Positions 1-7,203 of a stretch of DNA of 36,661 nt are shown here, piece after piece (the stretch's first letter is position 1; every line of letters begins with the position of its first letter). This stretch comes from JBLNBU01 sp050260215. GTDB taxonomy: Bacteria > Pseudomonadota > Alphaproteobacteria > Rhodospirillales > Magnetospirillaceae. The position numbers were made by a program, and so were the translations under genes. Where the stretch lies: positions 1-36,661 of the forward strand of contig JBLNBU010000157.1 of NCBI GenBank assembly GCA_050260215.1, read 5' to 3'. A model generated the notes under the pieces. That model saw only the letters and a program-made list of their open reading frames with translations, searched no databases and had not been told where the DNA came from.

Positions 1-1
1 G

Positions 2-538
2 TTCATCCTGGCCGACATCCCCGGCCTGATCGAGGGCGCCCACGAGGGCGCCGGCATCGGCGACCGCTTCCTTGGCCACATCGAGCGCTGCCGGGTGCTG
101 CTGCACCTGGTCGACGGCACCGCCGACGACGTCGCCGAGGCCTACCGGGTGGTCCGTCACGAGCTGGCGGCCTATGGCGGCGGGCTCGACGACAAGCCCG
201 AGGTGGTCGCGCTCAACAAGTGCGACGCGTTGACGAGCGAGGACATCGAAGCCAAGCTGGCGGCGCTGGCCGAGGAATCGGGCGCCGAGGTGCTGCCGCT
301 GTCGGGCGTGTCGCAGATCGGGCTGAAGGACGTGCTGGGCCGGCTGTTCGGCCATATCCGCGCCGCCCGCACCGAGGACCCGGCGGTTCCCCACGCCTCG
401 GCCGCCTTCGGCTCGGGCAAGCGCGGCAGCTTCGGCTACCGCCCCGAGGGCAACGATGACGGCGATGCCGGCCACATGGGCCCCGACGGCGAGTGGATCT
501 GGGACGAGGAAGACGACGAGGACGAGGAGGACGCGTGA
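2..538 (+). CDS. obgE: Obg/CgtA GTPase, C-terminal part (5' end outside window)
   Basis: Ribosome-associated GTPase of the Obg/CgtA family, acting in late 50S assembly and stress control. The window opens inside the G domain: the first residues read FILADIPGLIEGAHEGAGIG, which holds the G3 motif DxPG and the Obg-typical LIEGAHEG stretch. NKCD (G4) follows, then a C-terminal extension ending in a strongly acidic tail (DEEDDEDEEDA). The glycine-rich Obg fold and the P-loop lie upstream and cannot be seen. The stop TGA overlaps the proB start in GTGA, so the two genes are probably translationally coupled. About 178 residues are visible. Family identity is firm; the gene is partial only because of the window edge. 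Confidence 0.95.
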   Translation, partial: FILADIPGLIEGAHEGAGIGDRFLGHIERCRVLLHLVDGTADDVAEAYRVVRHELAAYGGGLDDKPEVVALNKCDALTSEDIEAKLAALAEESGAEVLPLSGVSQIGLKDVLGRLFGHIRAARTEDPAVPHASAAFGSGKRGSFGYRPEGNDDGDAGHMGPDGEWIWDEEDDEDEEDA

Positions 539-1647
539 ACGCGATATCCGAAGCCAAGCGGCTGATCGTCAAGATCGGCTCGGCGCTGCTGGTGGACGAT
601 GCCACCGGGCATGTCCGGCGCGCCTGGCTGGACTCGTTGTGCGACGACCTGGCCCGCGCGCGTGCCCGCGGCCAGGAGGTGATCGTGGTCAGTTCGGGCG
701 CGGTCGCCGTCGGCCGCCGCCAGCTGGGCCTGACCCCGCCGTTGAAGCTCGAGGAAAAGCAGGCCGCCGCCGCCACCGGCCAGATCCGCCTGGCCCACGC
801 CTATCAGGAGGCGCTGGCCCGCCACGGCCTGACGGTAGCCCAGGTGCTGCTGACGCTGGACGATTCCGAGGACCGCCGCCGTTATCTCAACGCCCGCAGC
901 ACGCTGGACACCCTGCTGCGCCTGGGTGCCATCCCGGTGATCAACGAGAACGACACGGTGGCCACCGCCGAAATCCGCTTCGGCGACAACGACCGCCTGG
1001 CCGCGCGCGTCGCCCAGATGACCGCGGCCGACGCGCTGGTGCTGTTCTCGGACATCGACGGCCTCTATACCGGCGATCCGCGCAAGGACAAGGCGGCCGA
1101 ATTCATCCCGGTGGTGCACGAGCTGACCCCGGCCATCGAGGCCATGGCCGGCGACCCCGGCTCGGCCTATGGCTCGGGCGGCATGGTCACCAAGCTGACC
1201 GCGGCCAAGATCTGCCTGTCGGCCGGCTGCCGCATGGCCATCGCCCCGGGCAAGCCCATGCATCCCCTGCAGGTGGTCGAGGACGGCGGACGCTGCACCT
1301 GGTTCCTGCCCTCGGCCGAACCGAGGACGGCGCGCAAGCAGTGGATCTTCGGCTCCATGAACCCCGCCGGGGCGGTGGTGGTCGACGAGGGTGCCTGCAA
1401 GGCGCTGGCCATGGGCCGCTCGCTGCTGCCCGCCGGCGTCACCGAGGTCGACGGCGCCTTCGAGCGCGGCGACTGCATCCTGATCCGCACCCCCGACGGC
1501 CGCGCGCTCGGCCGCGGCCTGGCCGCCTATTCGTCCGACGACGCCCGCCGGATCGTGCGCAAGCGCTCGGCCGAGATCGAGGCGGTGCTGGGATACTCCT
1601 ACGGCGACGAGTTGATCCACCGCGACGACATGGTGGTGGAGGGATAG
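535..1647 (+). CDS. proB: Glutamate 5-kinase
   Basis: First step of proline synthesis: ATP-dependent phosphorylation of L-glutamate to gamma-glutamyl phosphate, in the cytoplasm. The 370-residue product has the amino-acid-kinase fold: KIGSALL near residue 13, VVSSGAVAVG near 51, and the INENDTV loop. A C-terminal PUA-like domain fills the last 90 or so residues, the usual long form (about 370 residues). I chose GTG at 535, inside the GTGA overlap with obg, because GAGGAGG lies a few bases upstream; the longer ATG frame from 493 would run through the obg tail. proA follows after 7 bases, forming a proBA unit. PUA-containing ProB enzymes are commonly feedback-inhibited by proline; no regulatory site is visible here. 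Confidence 0.96.
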   Translation: MNAISEAKRLIVKIGSALLVDDATGHVRRAWLDSLCDDLARARARGQEVIVVSSGAVAVGRRQLGLTPPLKLEEKQAAAATGQIRLAHAYQEALARHGLTVAQVLLTLDDSEDRRRYLNARSTLDTLLRLGAIPVINENDTVATAEIRFGDNDRLAARVAQMTAADALVLFSDIDGLYTGDPRKDKAAEFIPVVHELTPAIEAMAGDPGSAYGSGGMVTKLTAAKICLSAGCRMAIAPGKPMHPLQVVEDGGRCTWFLPSAEPRTARKQWIFGSMNPAGAVVVDEGACKALAMGRSLLPAGVTEVDGAFERGDCILIRTPDGRALGRGLAAYSSDDARRIVRKRSAEIEAVLGYSYGDELIHRDDMVVEG

Positions 1648-1654
1648 AAGGGCC

Positions 1655-2917
1655 ATGACCGACATCCAGACCCTGATGACCGAGATCGGCCGCAAGGCCC
1701 GTGCCGCGGGGCGCGTGCTGGCCCAGGCGCCGGCCGAGGCCAAGAACCGGGCGCTGGCCGAGATGGCCGCGGCGCTGCGCGGCGATGCCGCCGACATCAA
1801 GGCCGCCAACATGGTCGACATGGTCGCCGGCGGGACCAAGGGCCTGACCAAGGCGATGCTGGACCGGCTGTTCCTGGACGACAAGCGCATCGAGGCCATG
1901 GCCAAGGGGCTCGAGGACATCGCCGCCCTGCCCGACCCCGTCGGCCGCACCCTGGCCGAGTGGACGCGGCCCAACGGGTTGGCCATCGCCCGCGTCGCCG
2001 TGCCGCTGGGCGTCATCGGCATCATCTACGAAAGCCGCCCCAACGTCACCGCCGACGCCGCCGGGCTGTGCCTGAAGTCGGGCAACGCCGCCATCCTGCG
2101 CGGCGGCTCGGAAAGCTTCCATTCGTCGACGGCGATCATGGCGGCGCTCCGGCGCGGCATCGAAGCCGCCGGCCTGCCCTCGGACGCGGTGCAGATGGTG
2201 CCGACCACCGACCGCGCCGCGGTGGGCGTCATGCTGCGCCTGTCAGACTACATCGACGTCATCGTGCCGCGCGGCGGCAAGTCGTTGGTCGCCCGCGTGG
2301 TCGAGGAAAGCCGCATCCCGCTGTTCCAGCACCTGGAAGGCATCTGCCACACCTATGTGCACGGCTCGGCCGACCTGGACATGGCGAAGCAGGTGGTGCT
2401 GAACGCCAAGATGCGCCGCACCGGCATCTGCGGCGCCACCGAGACCCTGCTGGTGGATGCTGCGTGCGCCGCCACCCACCTGAAGCCGCTGGTGGCGGCG
2501 CTGATCGACGCCGGCTGCGAGGTGCGCGGCGACCAGGGCGCCCAGGCCGCCGATCCCCGCGTCGTCCCTGCCACCGAGGAGGACTGGCGCACCGAGTACC
2601 TGGACGCCATCATCTCGGTCAAGCTGGTCGACGGAGTGCAGGCGGCGGTGGACCACATCAACACCCATGGCTCGCACCACACCGAAAGCATCATCGCCAC
2701 CGACGAGAAGGCGGCGAGCGCCTTCCTGGCCGGCTGCGACTCGGCCATCGTGCTGTGGAACGCCTCGACCCAGTTCGCCGACGGCGGCGAGTTCGGCATG
2801 GGCGCCGAGATCGGCATTTCGACCGGCAAGATGCACGCCCGCGGCCCCGTCGGCGTCGAGCAGCTGTGCACCTTCAAGTACGTGGTGAAGGGCGATGGCC
2901 AGTGCCGGCCGGGCTAA
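1655..2917 (+). CDS. proA: Gamma-glutamyl phosphate reductase
   Basis: Second step of proline synthesis: NADPH-dependent reduction of gamma-glutamyl phosphate to glutamate 5-semialdehyde. The 420-residue protein is of normal family length, with the aldehyde-dehydrogenase-like fold. Visible landmarks are IGIIYESRPNVTADAAGLCL near residue 121, VIVPRGGKSL near 202, and the catalytic cysteine in RRTGICGATETLLV (Cys259). ATG 1655 follows an AGAAGGG ribosome binding site and lies 7 bases after the proB stop, so the pair is very likely co-transcribed. The nadD start is 4 bases past its stop. No irregularity is seen. Confidence 0.97.
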   Translation: MTDIQTLMTEIGRKARAAGRVLAQAPAEAKNRALAEMAAALRGDAADIKAANMVDMVAGGTKGLTKAMLDRLFLDDKRIEAMAKGLEDIAALPDPVGRTLAEWTRPNGLAIARVAVPLGVIGIIYESRPNVTADAAGLCLKSGNAAILRGGSESFHSSTAIMAALRRGIEAAGLPSDAVQMVPTTDRAAVGVMLRLSDYIDVIVPRGGKSLVARVVEESRIPLFQHLEGICHTYVHGSADLDMAKQVVLNAKMRRTGICGATETLLVDAACAATHLKPLVAALIDAGCEVRGDQGAQAADPRVVPATEEDWRTEYLDAIISVKLVDGVQAAVDHINTHGSHHTESIIATDEKAASAFLAGCDSAIVLWNASTQFADGGEFGMGAEIGISTGKMHARGPVGVEQLCTFKYVVKGDGQCRPG

Positions 2918-2921
2918 CTCC

Positions 2922-3569
2922 ATGAGCTTCGCCCTCCCCCGCGCCAGCGGGGGAGGGGCGCTGCCCCCCAATCCCTGGGGGGACGGCCGCCGTCGGCGGG
3001 TCGGGCTGTTGGGCGGGTCGTTCAATCCCGGCCACGAAGGCCACCGTTACGTCGCCGAGACGGCGCTGAAAGCCTTCGGGCTGGACGAGGTGTGGCTGCT
3101 GGTCAGCCCGCAGAACCCGTTGAAGCCGATCGCCGGCATGGCGCCACTAGCCGAGCGGCTGGCCTCGGCCAGGGCGGCGGCGGGCGGCCATCCGCGCATC
3201 CGCGCCACCGACATCGAGCGGCGGCTGGGGACCCGCTTCACCGCCGACACGCTGGCCGCGCTCAGGCGCCGGTTCCCGTACTGCCGCTTCGTCTGGCTGA
3301 TGGGGGCCGACAACCTGGTGCAGGTCGCCCAGTGGGCGCGGTGGACCGACATCTTCGCGGGCGTACCGGTTGCGATTCTCGCGCGCACCCCATATTCTTC
3401 AAAGGCGTTGGCCTCCAGGGCGGCCCATCGGTTCGCCCGCTGCCGCATCTCTGATCGGCGGGCGCGCCGGCTGGCCGAACGGGCGCCGCCGGCCTGGGTG
3501 TTCGTCCACTCGCGCCTGCACCCTGCCTCGGCCACCGCCATCCGCGCCAAACGCAGCCAAGGAGCATAA
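2922..3569 (+). CDS. nadD: Nicotinate-nucleotide adenylyltransferase
   Basis: Converts nicotinate mononucleotide and ATP to deamido-NAD in NAD synthesis. The nucleotidyltransferase signature GGSFNPGHEGH (residues 31-41, with HxGH) is followed by LLVSPQNPLKP, LMGADNLVQ and a C-terminal ASATAIRAK that resembles the ISSTxIR motif. The ATG at 2922 lies just after the proA stop without a clear ribosome binding site, so coupling is likely. An ATG at 2895, overlapping proA, is the alternative and would add 9 residues. Between the start and the Rossmann core lie about 16 residues encoded by two GC-rich hairpins (2932-2957 and 2964-2982), which look like an inserted palindromic element. The order proA-nadD-rsfS-rlmH supports the assignment. 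Confidence 0.93.
   Translation: MSFALPRASGGGALPPNPWGDGRRRRVGLLGGSFNPGHEGHRYVAETALKAFGLDEVWLLVSPQNPLKPIAGMAPLAERLASARAAAGGHPRIRATDIERRLGTRFTADTLAALRRRFPYCRFVWLMGADNLVQVAQWARWTDIFAGVPVAILARTPYSSKALASRAAHRFARCRISDRRARRLAERAPPAWVFVHSRLHPASATAIRAKRSQGA
2932..2982. repeat. Palindromic repeat element inside nadD
   Basis: A perfect 11-bp inverted repeat, CCCTCCCCCGC (2932-2942) and GCGGGGGAGGG (2947-2957), has a 4-base loop. It is followed by CCCCCC (2964-2969) pairing with GGGGGG (2977-2982). The whole is translated in frame as a Pro/Gly-rich stretch before the NadD core. Its form is like short mobile palindromes that are usually intergenic. Copy number elsewhere in the genome cannot be seen from here. 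Confidence 0.6.
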
Positions 3570-3573
3570 GACC

Positions 3574-3957
3574 ATCACCCGTTCCCGCAAGTCTCCGCCC
3601 AAGGCGGACACTGTCGTCGACCTGGTTCTCGCCTCGCTCGACGACGACAAGGCCGAGGATGTCGCCGTCGTCGACCTCCGTGGCAAGACCTCCATTGCCG
3701 ACCACATGGTGATCGCCTCTGGCCGCTCGTCGCGGCAGGTGGGCGCCATGGCCGACCACCTGCTGGAAAAGCTGAAGGACGCCGGCTGCCGCCCCACCGC
3801 CGAGGGCATGCCCCAGTGCGACTGGGTGCTGATCGACGGCGGCGACGTCATCGTCCACCTGTTCCGCCCCGAGGTGCGCAGCTTCTACAATCTCGAGAAG
3901 CTGTGGCTGGGCGCCACGCCCACCAGCGAGGCGAAGGCGGCCCAGGCGGCCGTCTGA
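3574..3957 (+). CDS. rsfS: Ribosome silencing factor RsfS (ATC start proposed)
   Basis: RsfS/YbeB (Iojap) binds ribosomal protein uL14 on the 50S subunit and blocks subunit joining when nutrients are short. The domain is clear from VVDLVLASLDDDKAEDVAVV through DLRGKTSIADHMVIASGRSS to CDWVLIDGGDVIVHLF and FYNLEKLW. No in-frame ATG, GTG or TTG lies between the nadD end and the domain; the next ATG (near 3715) would remove a third of it. The ATG at 3370 would need a 200-base overlap with nadD. A perfect AAGGAG (3559-3564) stands 9 bases before an in-frame ATC at 3574, so I place the start there, giving 127 residues, a normal length. The stop overlaps the rlmH start in TGATG. Identity is firm; the start codon is inference. 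Confidence 0.88.
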   Translation: MTRSRKSPPKADTVVDLVLASLDDDKAEDVAVVDLRGKTSIADHMVIASGRSSRQVGAMADHLLEKLKDAGCRPTAEGMPQCDWVLIDGGDVIVHLFRPEVRSFYNLEKLWLGATPTSEAKAAQAAV

Positions 3958-4415
3958 TGAAGCTGGCCATCGTGGCGGTGGGCCGGGCCAAGCCCGGCCC
4001 CGAGCAGGACCTGCTGCACCAATACCTGCGCCGCATCCAGCCCGCCCCGGCCATCCGCGAGGTCGAGGAAAAGCGCGCCCTGCCGACTGCCCAGCTGAAG
4101 GCACGCGAGGCCGAGCTGCTGCTGGCCCAGGTGCCGGCCGGCGCCCCCGGGGTGGCGCTGGACGAGAGGGGCGCCGAGATCGGCTCGGAGGATTTCGCCC
4201 GCCGCCTGGAAGCCTGGCGCGACGCCGGCGTCCCCGAGGTTGCCTTCCTGATCGGCGGCGCCGACGGCCACGGCCAGGCGGTACGGGACCGCGCGGATTT
4301 CACCCTGGCGCTGGGCAAGATGACCTGGCCGCACATGCTGGTCCGGGCGCTGCTGGCCGAACAGCTGTGGCGCGCCCAGGCCATATCGTCAAGACACCCC
4401 TACCATCGTGCGTAA
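3957..4415 (+). CDS. rlmH: 23S rRNA pseudouridine1915 N3-methyltransferase
   Basis: SPOUT-class methyltransferase that methylates pseudouridine 1915 in helix 69 of 23S rRNA, on assembled 70S ribosomes. The 152-residue product has the family length. FLIGGADGHG (residues 97-106) is the SAM-binding knot signature. The C-terminus LLAEQLWRAQAISSRHPYHR matches the family ending, usually xxEQxYRAxxIxxxxPYH. ATG 3957 overlaps the rsfS stop, so coupling with rsfS is expected; the rsfS-rlmH pair is widely conserved. An upstream ATG in the same frame (3816) lies within rsfS and was rejected. Confidence 0.95.
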   Translation: MKLAIVAVGRAKPGPEQDLLHQYLRRIQPAPAIREVEEKRALPTAQLKAREAELLLAQVPAGAPGVALDERGAEIGSEDFARRLEAWRDAGVPEVAFLIGGADGHGQAVRDRADFTLALGKMTWPHMLVRALLAEQLWRAQAISSRHPYHRA

Positions 4416-4421
4416 GGGCTC

Positions 4422-4988
4422 TTGAATTTGCGGTTTCCCTGGCGCAAGGTCGCCCCAGGGAAAGCGGAGGGACCAGGGGTGGACGGGGAAATTCCTCCCG
4501 AGGAGCTGGCGGGGTTCGAGGAATACCGGGCCAAGTGCGCGGGCACCAACATCAGCGTGCAGACGCTGCTGGCGACCGATTACCTCAACCTGTTCAACGA
4601 GATCGTCATGCTGCTCGACATGCTGCCGGACATGCCGGACATGATCGAGGAGTGCAAGCTGTGGCAGCCCAAGAGCTACAAGGAGCACTTCGCCGATTCG
4701 ACCTTCTCGGACCGCCAGCTGGCCATCGAGGCCTATGACCGCGTGCCCACCATCTATCGCAAGCCGTTCGAGGACACCATCGCCCAGCTGGACAAGCTGC
4801 TGATCGAGGGCATCGACCAGCTCGACCGCGAGATCGCGTCGGGCACCGAGGGCGAGGCACTGGCCGAGCACTGCCGGGCCCTGTCGCGCAACGCCCAGCT
4901 GCTGATGGACTGGGCCAGCGGCATCATCCACGGCTCGAACCGCGCCATGGGCCAGGCCGAAATCGACGGCGTCATGGGCGGCCGCTGA
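4422..4988 (+). CDS. Conserved-looking protein of unknown function
   Basis: I do not recognise this 188-residue protein. It starts at TTG 4422, six bases after the rlmH stop, with AAGGG upstream, and so looks like the last gene of the obg-rlmH run. It is predicted soluble and mostly helical, with no signal peptide or membrane segment. The middle is rich in Met, Leu and Asp (for example MLLDMLPDMPDMIEECKLWQ), and a long helix-forming C-terminal half carries DQLDREIASGTEGEALAEHC. Codon use matches the neighbours. A 9-bp inverted repeat lies in its first codons. Its position beside ribosome-maturation genes hints at a housekeeping role but proves none. Confidence 0.75.
   Translation: MNLRFPWRKVAPGKAEGPGVDGEIPPEELAGFEEYRAKCAGTNISVQTLLATDYLNLFNEIVMLLDMLPDMPDMIEECKLWQPKSYKEHFADSTFSDRQLAIEAYDRVPTIYRKPFEDTIAQLDKLLIEGIDQLDREIASGTEGEALAEHCRALSRNAQLLMDWASGIIHGSNRAMGQAEIDGVMGGR
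4434..4463 (+). other. Hairpin at the start of the unknown ORF
   Basis: TTTCCCTGG (4434-4442) pairs perfectly with CCAGGGAAA (4455-4463), with a 12-base loop. It lies over codons 5 to 14 of the TTG-initiated ORF at 4422, so as RNA it could slow or gate initiation. It may be chance in GC-rich DNA. Confidence 0.4.
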
Positions 4989-5000
4989 ACCCCCAAAAGC

Positions 5001-5064
5001 GTCATGGCCGGGCATGACCCGGCCATCCACTTCCATGGCCCCCCGGGTCAAGCCCGGGGGTGAC
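5001..5064. repeat. Bipartite palindromic intergenic repeat
   Basis: Two strong hairpins are placed side by side: ATGGCCGGG (5004-5012) with CCCGGCCAT (5018-5026), loop CATGA; and CCCCCGGG (5040-5047) with CCCGGGGG (5053-5060), loop TCAAG. The unit is bounded by GTCA (5001-5004) and TGAC (5061-5064), itself an inverted pair. It occupies the convergent gap between the unknown ORF and phaB and may act as a two-way terminator. Elements built this way are common between genes in alphaproteobacteria; its repetition in this genome is not visible here. Confidence 0.7.
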
Positions 5065-5084
5065 GGATGATCGGCGGCAGCCGA

Positions 5085-5807
5085 TCAGTACATGTGCTGG
5101 CCGCCGTTGACCGACAGGGTCGAGCCGGTGATGAAGTCGGCGTCGTCGGCAACCAGGAACAGCACCGCGCGGGCGATGTCCTCGGCGCGGCCCAGGCGGC
5201 CGACCGGGATCTTGGCGATGATCTTTTCCAGCACCGCCGGCGGCACCGCGCGCACCATGTCGGTGTCGACATAGCCGGGCGCGATGGCGTTGACCGTGAT
5301 GCCCTTGGCCGCGCCTTCCTGGGCCAGCGCCTTGGTGAAGCCGTGGATGCCCGACTTGGCGGCGGCGTAGTTGACCTGGCCGTACTGGCCGGCCTGGCCG
5401 TTGATCGAGCCGATGTTGACGATGCGGCCGAAGCCCCGCTCGCGCATGGAATCGATCACCAGGCGGGCCATGTTGAAGCAGGAGGTCAGGTTGGTCTGGA
5501 TGACCTCCTCCCACATCTGGTAGCTCATCCGCTGCAAGGTGCCGTCACGGGTGATGCCGGCATTGTTGACCACGATCTCGACCGGGCCGAACTCGGCGGT
5601 GATCTTGCCGATGGCCGCCTCGCACTCGGCGTAGTTGGCGACGTCCCAGCGCATGGCGGGGATGCCGGTCTCCTCGGTGAACTTCTTGGCGGCCTCGGCA
5701 TTGCCGAAATAGTTGGCCACCACCTTATAGCCCTTGTTCTTCAGGCCCTCGGAGATGGCGCGGCCGATGCCGCGGGTGCCACCGGTGACGACTGCTAAAC
5801 GCCCCAT
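5085..5807 (-). CDS. phaB: Acetoacetyl-CoA reductase (PHB synthesis)
   Basis: NADPH-dependent reduction of acetoacetyl-CoA to (R)-3-hydroxybutyryl-CoA, the monomer for polyhydroxybutyrate. This is a 240-residue short-chain dehydrogenase: cofactor motif TGGTRGIG (residues 8-15), NNAG near 81, and an active site with Asn106, Ser134, Tyr147 and Lys151. The ending ITGSTLSVNGGQHMY is typical of PhaB. I start at ATG 5807, behind GAGGAGAA; the longer in-frame ATG at 5864 has no support and is not conserved in type. It lies downstream of phaA, with a hairpin in the 117-base gap. The neighbours phaC, phaA and phaR separate it from the related FabG. Confidence 0.95.
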   Translation of the reverse strand: MGRLAVVTGGTRGIGRAISEGLKNKGYKVVANYFGNAEAAKKFTEETGIPAMRWDVANYAECEAAIGKITAEFGPVEIVVNNAGITRDGTLQRMSYQMWEEVIQTNLTSCFNMARLVIDSMRERGFGRIVNIGSINGQAGQYGQVNYAAAKSGIHGFTKALAQEGAAKGITVNAIAPGYVDTDMVRAVPPAVLEKIIAKIPVGRLGRAEDIARAVLFLVADDADFITGSTLSVNGGQHMY

Positions 5808-5876
5808 GAGACTTCTCCTCTTTCTTCGGCCGCCGGTTGGATCCGGCAACCCTTGCGTTTCCACCCCGGAAAAGAC

Positions 5877-5906
5877 GGGGAGCCGCTGGGCGGGCCGCGG
5901 CTCCCC
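5877..5906 (-). terminator. Hairpin between phaA and phaB
   Basis: GGGGAGCCGC (5877-5886) and GCGGCTCCCC (5897-5906) form a perfect 10-bp stem with a 10-base loop, 18 bases past the phaA stop in the direction of transcription. No T-run follows, so partial termination or stabilisation of the phaA message is more likely than full termination. Confidence 0.45.
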
Positions 5907-5924
5907 GGTTCAGATGGCCCGGGC

Positions 5925-7097
5925 TTAGCGCTCCAGGCACATGGCGATGCCCATGCCGCCGCCGATGCACAGGGTGGCCAGGCCCTTCTTGGCGTCGCGC
6001 TTGGCCATCTCGTGCAGCAGGGTCACCAGCACGCGCGCGCCCGAGGCGCCGATGGGGTGGCCGAGCGCGATGGCGCCGCCGTTGACGTTCACCCGGCCGG
6101 TATCCCAGCCCATGTCCTTGTTGACCGCCAGGGCCTGGGCGGCGAAGGCCTCGTTGGCCTCGATCAGGTCGAGGTCGTCGACCTTCCAGCCGGCCTTTTC
6201 CAGCGCCTTGCGCGAGGAGGGGATGGGGCCGGTGCCCATGATCGCCGGATCGACGCCGGCAGTGGCCCAGCTGGCGATGCGGGCCAGCGGCTTGATGCCG
6301 CGCTTGGCCGCTTCCTTGGCGGTCATCAGCACCACCGCGGCGGCACCGTCGTTGATGCCCGAGGCATTACCGGCGGTCACCGTGCCTTCCTTGTTGAAGG
6401 CGGGGCGCAGCTTGCCCAGGCCTTCCTTGGTGGTGCCGGCCTTCGGGTACTCGTCGGTGTCGAACAGCTTCTCTTCCTTCTTCACCACGATCTTGACCGG
6501 GGTGATCTCGTCCTTGAACTTGCCGGCCTTGATGGCGGCCTCGGCCTTCTGCTGGCTGGCCGCGGCGAAGGCGTCCTGCTCGTCGCGGGTCAGCTGCCAC
6601 TTGGTGGCGACGTTCTCGGCGGTCACGCCCATGTGGTAGCCGTGGAAGGCATCCATCAGGCCGTCCTTGAGCATGGTGTCGACCATCTGGGCGTCGCCCA
6701 TCTTGGTGCCGGCACGCAGGTGCATGCAGTGGGCGGCACCCGACATGCTTTCCTGGCCGCCGGCGACGACGATCGAGGCATCGCCCAGGCGGATGGCCTG
6801 CGAGCCCAGCGCCACGGCGCGCAGGCCCGAGCCGCACAGCTGGTTGATGGCCATGGCGGTGGCGGCGTCGGGAATGCCGGCCTTGATGGCGGCCTGGCGG
6901 GCGGCGTTCTGGCCGACGCCGGCGGTGAGGACCTGGCCCATCAGCACTTCGTCCACGTCCGCGGGGGCGACACCGGCGCGCTCGAGCGCGGCACGGATGA
7001 CGATCTCGCCCAGCTGCGACGCGGCGAAGCCGGCCAGGGAGCCGTTGAAAGAACCGATGGGAGTGCGGGTGGCCGCGGCAATGACGATATCGGTCAT
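5925..7097 (-). CDS. phaA: Acetyl-CoA acetyltransferase (beta-ketothiolase)
   Basis: Condenses two acetyl-CoA to acetoacetyl-CoA, the first step of PHB synthesis. The 390-residue thiolase has the nucleophile Cys88 in NQLCGSG, His347 in GHPIGASGAR and the second active-site Cys377 in CIGGGMGIA, all in expected positions. ATG 7097 has AAGGAG upstream; the ATG at 7142 in the same frame lacks conserved sequence and a ribosome binding site. It is 106 bases after phaC and 117 before phaB, all on one strand. The gap to phaC holds a weak promoter candidate, so phaAB may be made partly independently of phaC. Confidence 0.96.
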   Translation of the reverse strand: MTDIVIAAATRTPIGSFNGSLAGFAASQLGEIVIRAALERAGVAPADVDEVLMGQVLTAGVGQNAARQAAIKAGIPDAATAMAINQLCGSGLRAVALGSQAIRLGDASIVVAGGQESMSGAAHCMHLRAGTKMGDAQMVDTMLKDGLMDAFHGYHMGVTAENVATKWQLTRDEQDAFAAASQQKAEAAIKAGKFKDEITPVKIVVKKEEKLFDTDEYPKAGTTKEGLGKLRPAFNKEGTVTAGNASGINDGAAAVVLMTAKEAAKRGIKPLARIASWATAGVDPAIMGTGPIPSSRKALEKAGWKVDDLDLIEANEAFAAQALAVNKDMGWDTGRVNVNGGAIALGHPIGASGARVLVTLLHEMAKRDAKKGLATLCIGGGMGIAMCLER

Positions 7098-7168
7098 GAG
7101 GGAGAACGCTCCTTGATGGTTGTTGTGGACCCCGGCGGGCATTTCTGGAAAAGAACTTGACCTTCAGT

Positions 7169-7198
7169 GTCATACTGCGCGGATTGGGCCGCGCGCAA
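7169..7198 (-). promoter_or_regulatory. Weak promoter candidate before phaA
   Basis: On the - strand, TTGCGC (7193-7198), an 18-base spacer and TATGAC (7169-7174) lie in the phaC-phaA gap, about 75 bases before the phaA ATG. The -35 box matches 3 of 6 and the -10 box 4 of 6 consensus positions. The evidence is weak. Confidence 0.25.
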
Positions 7199-7203
7199 CC
7201 CGC

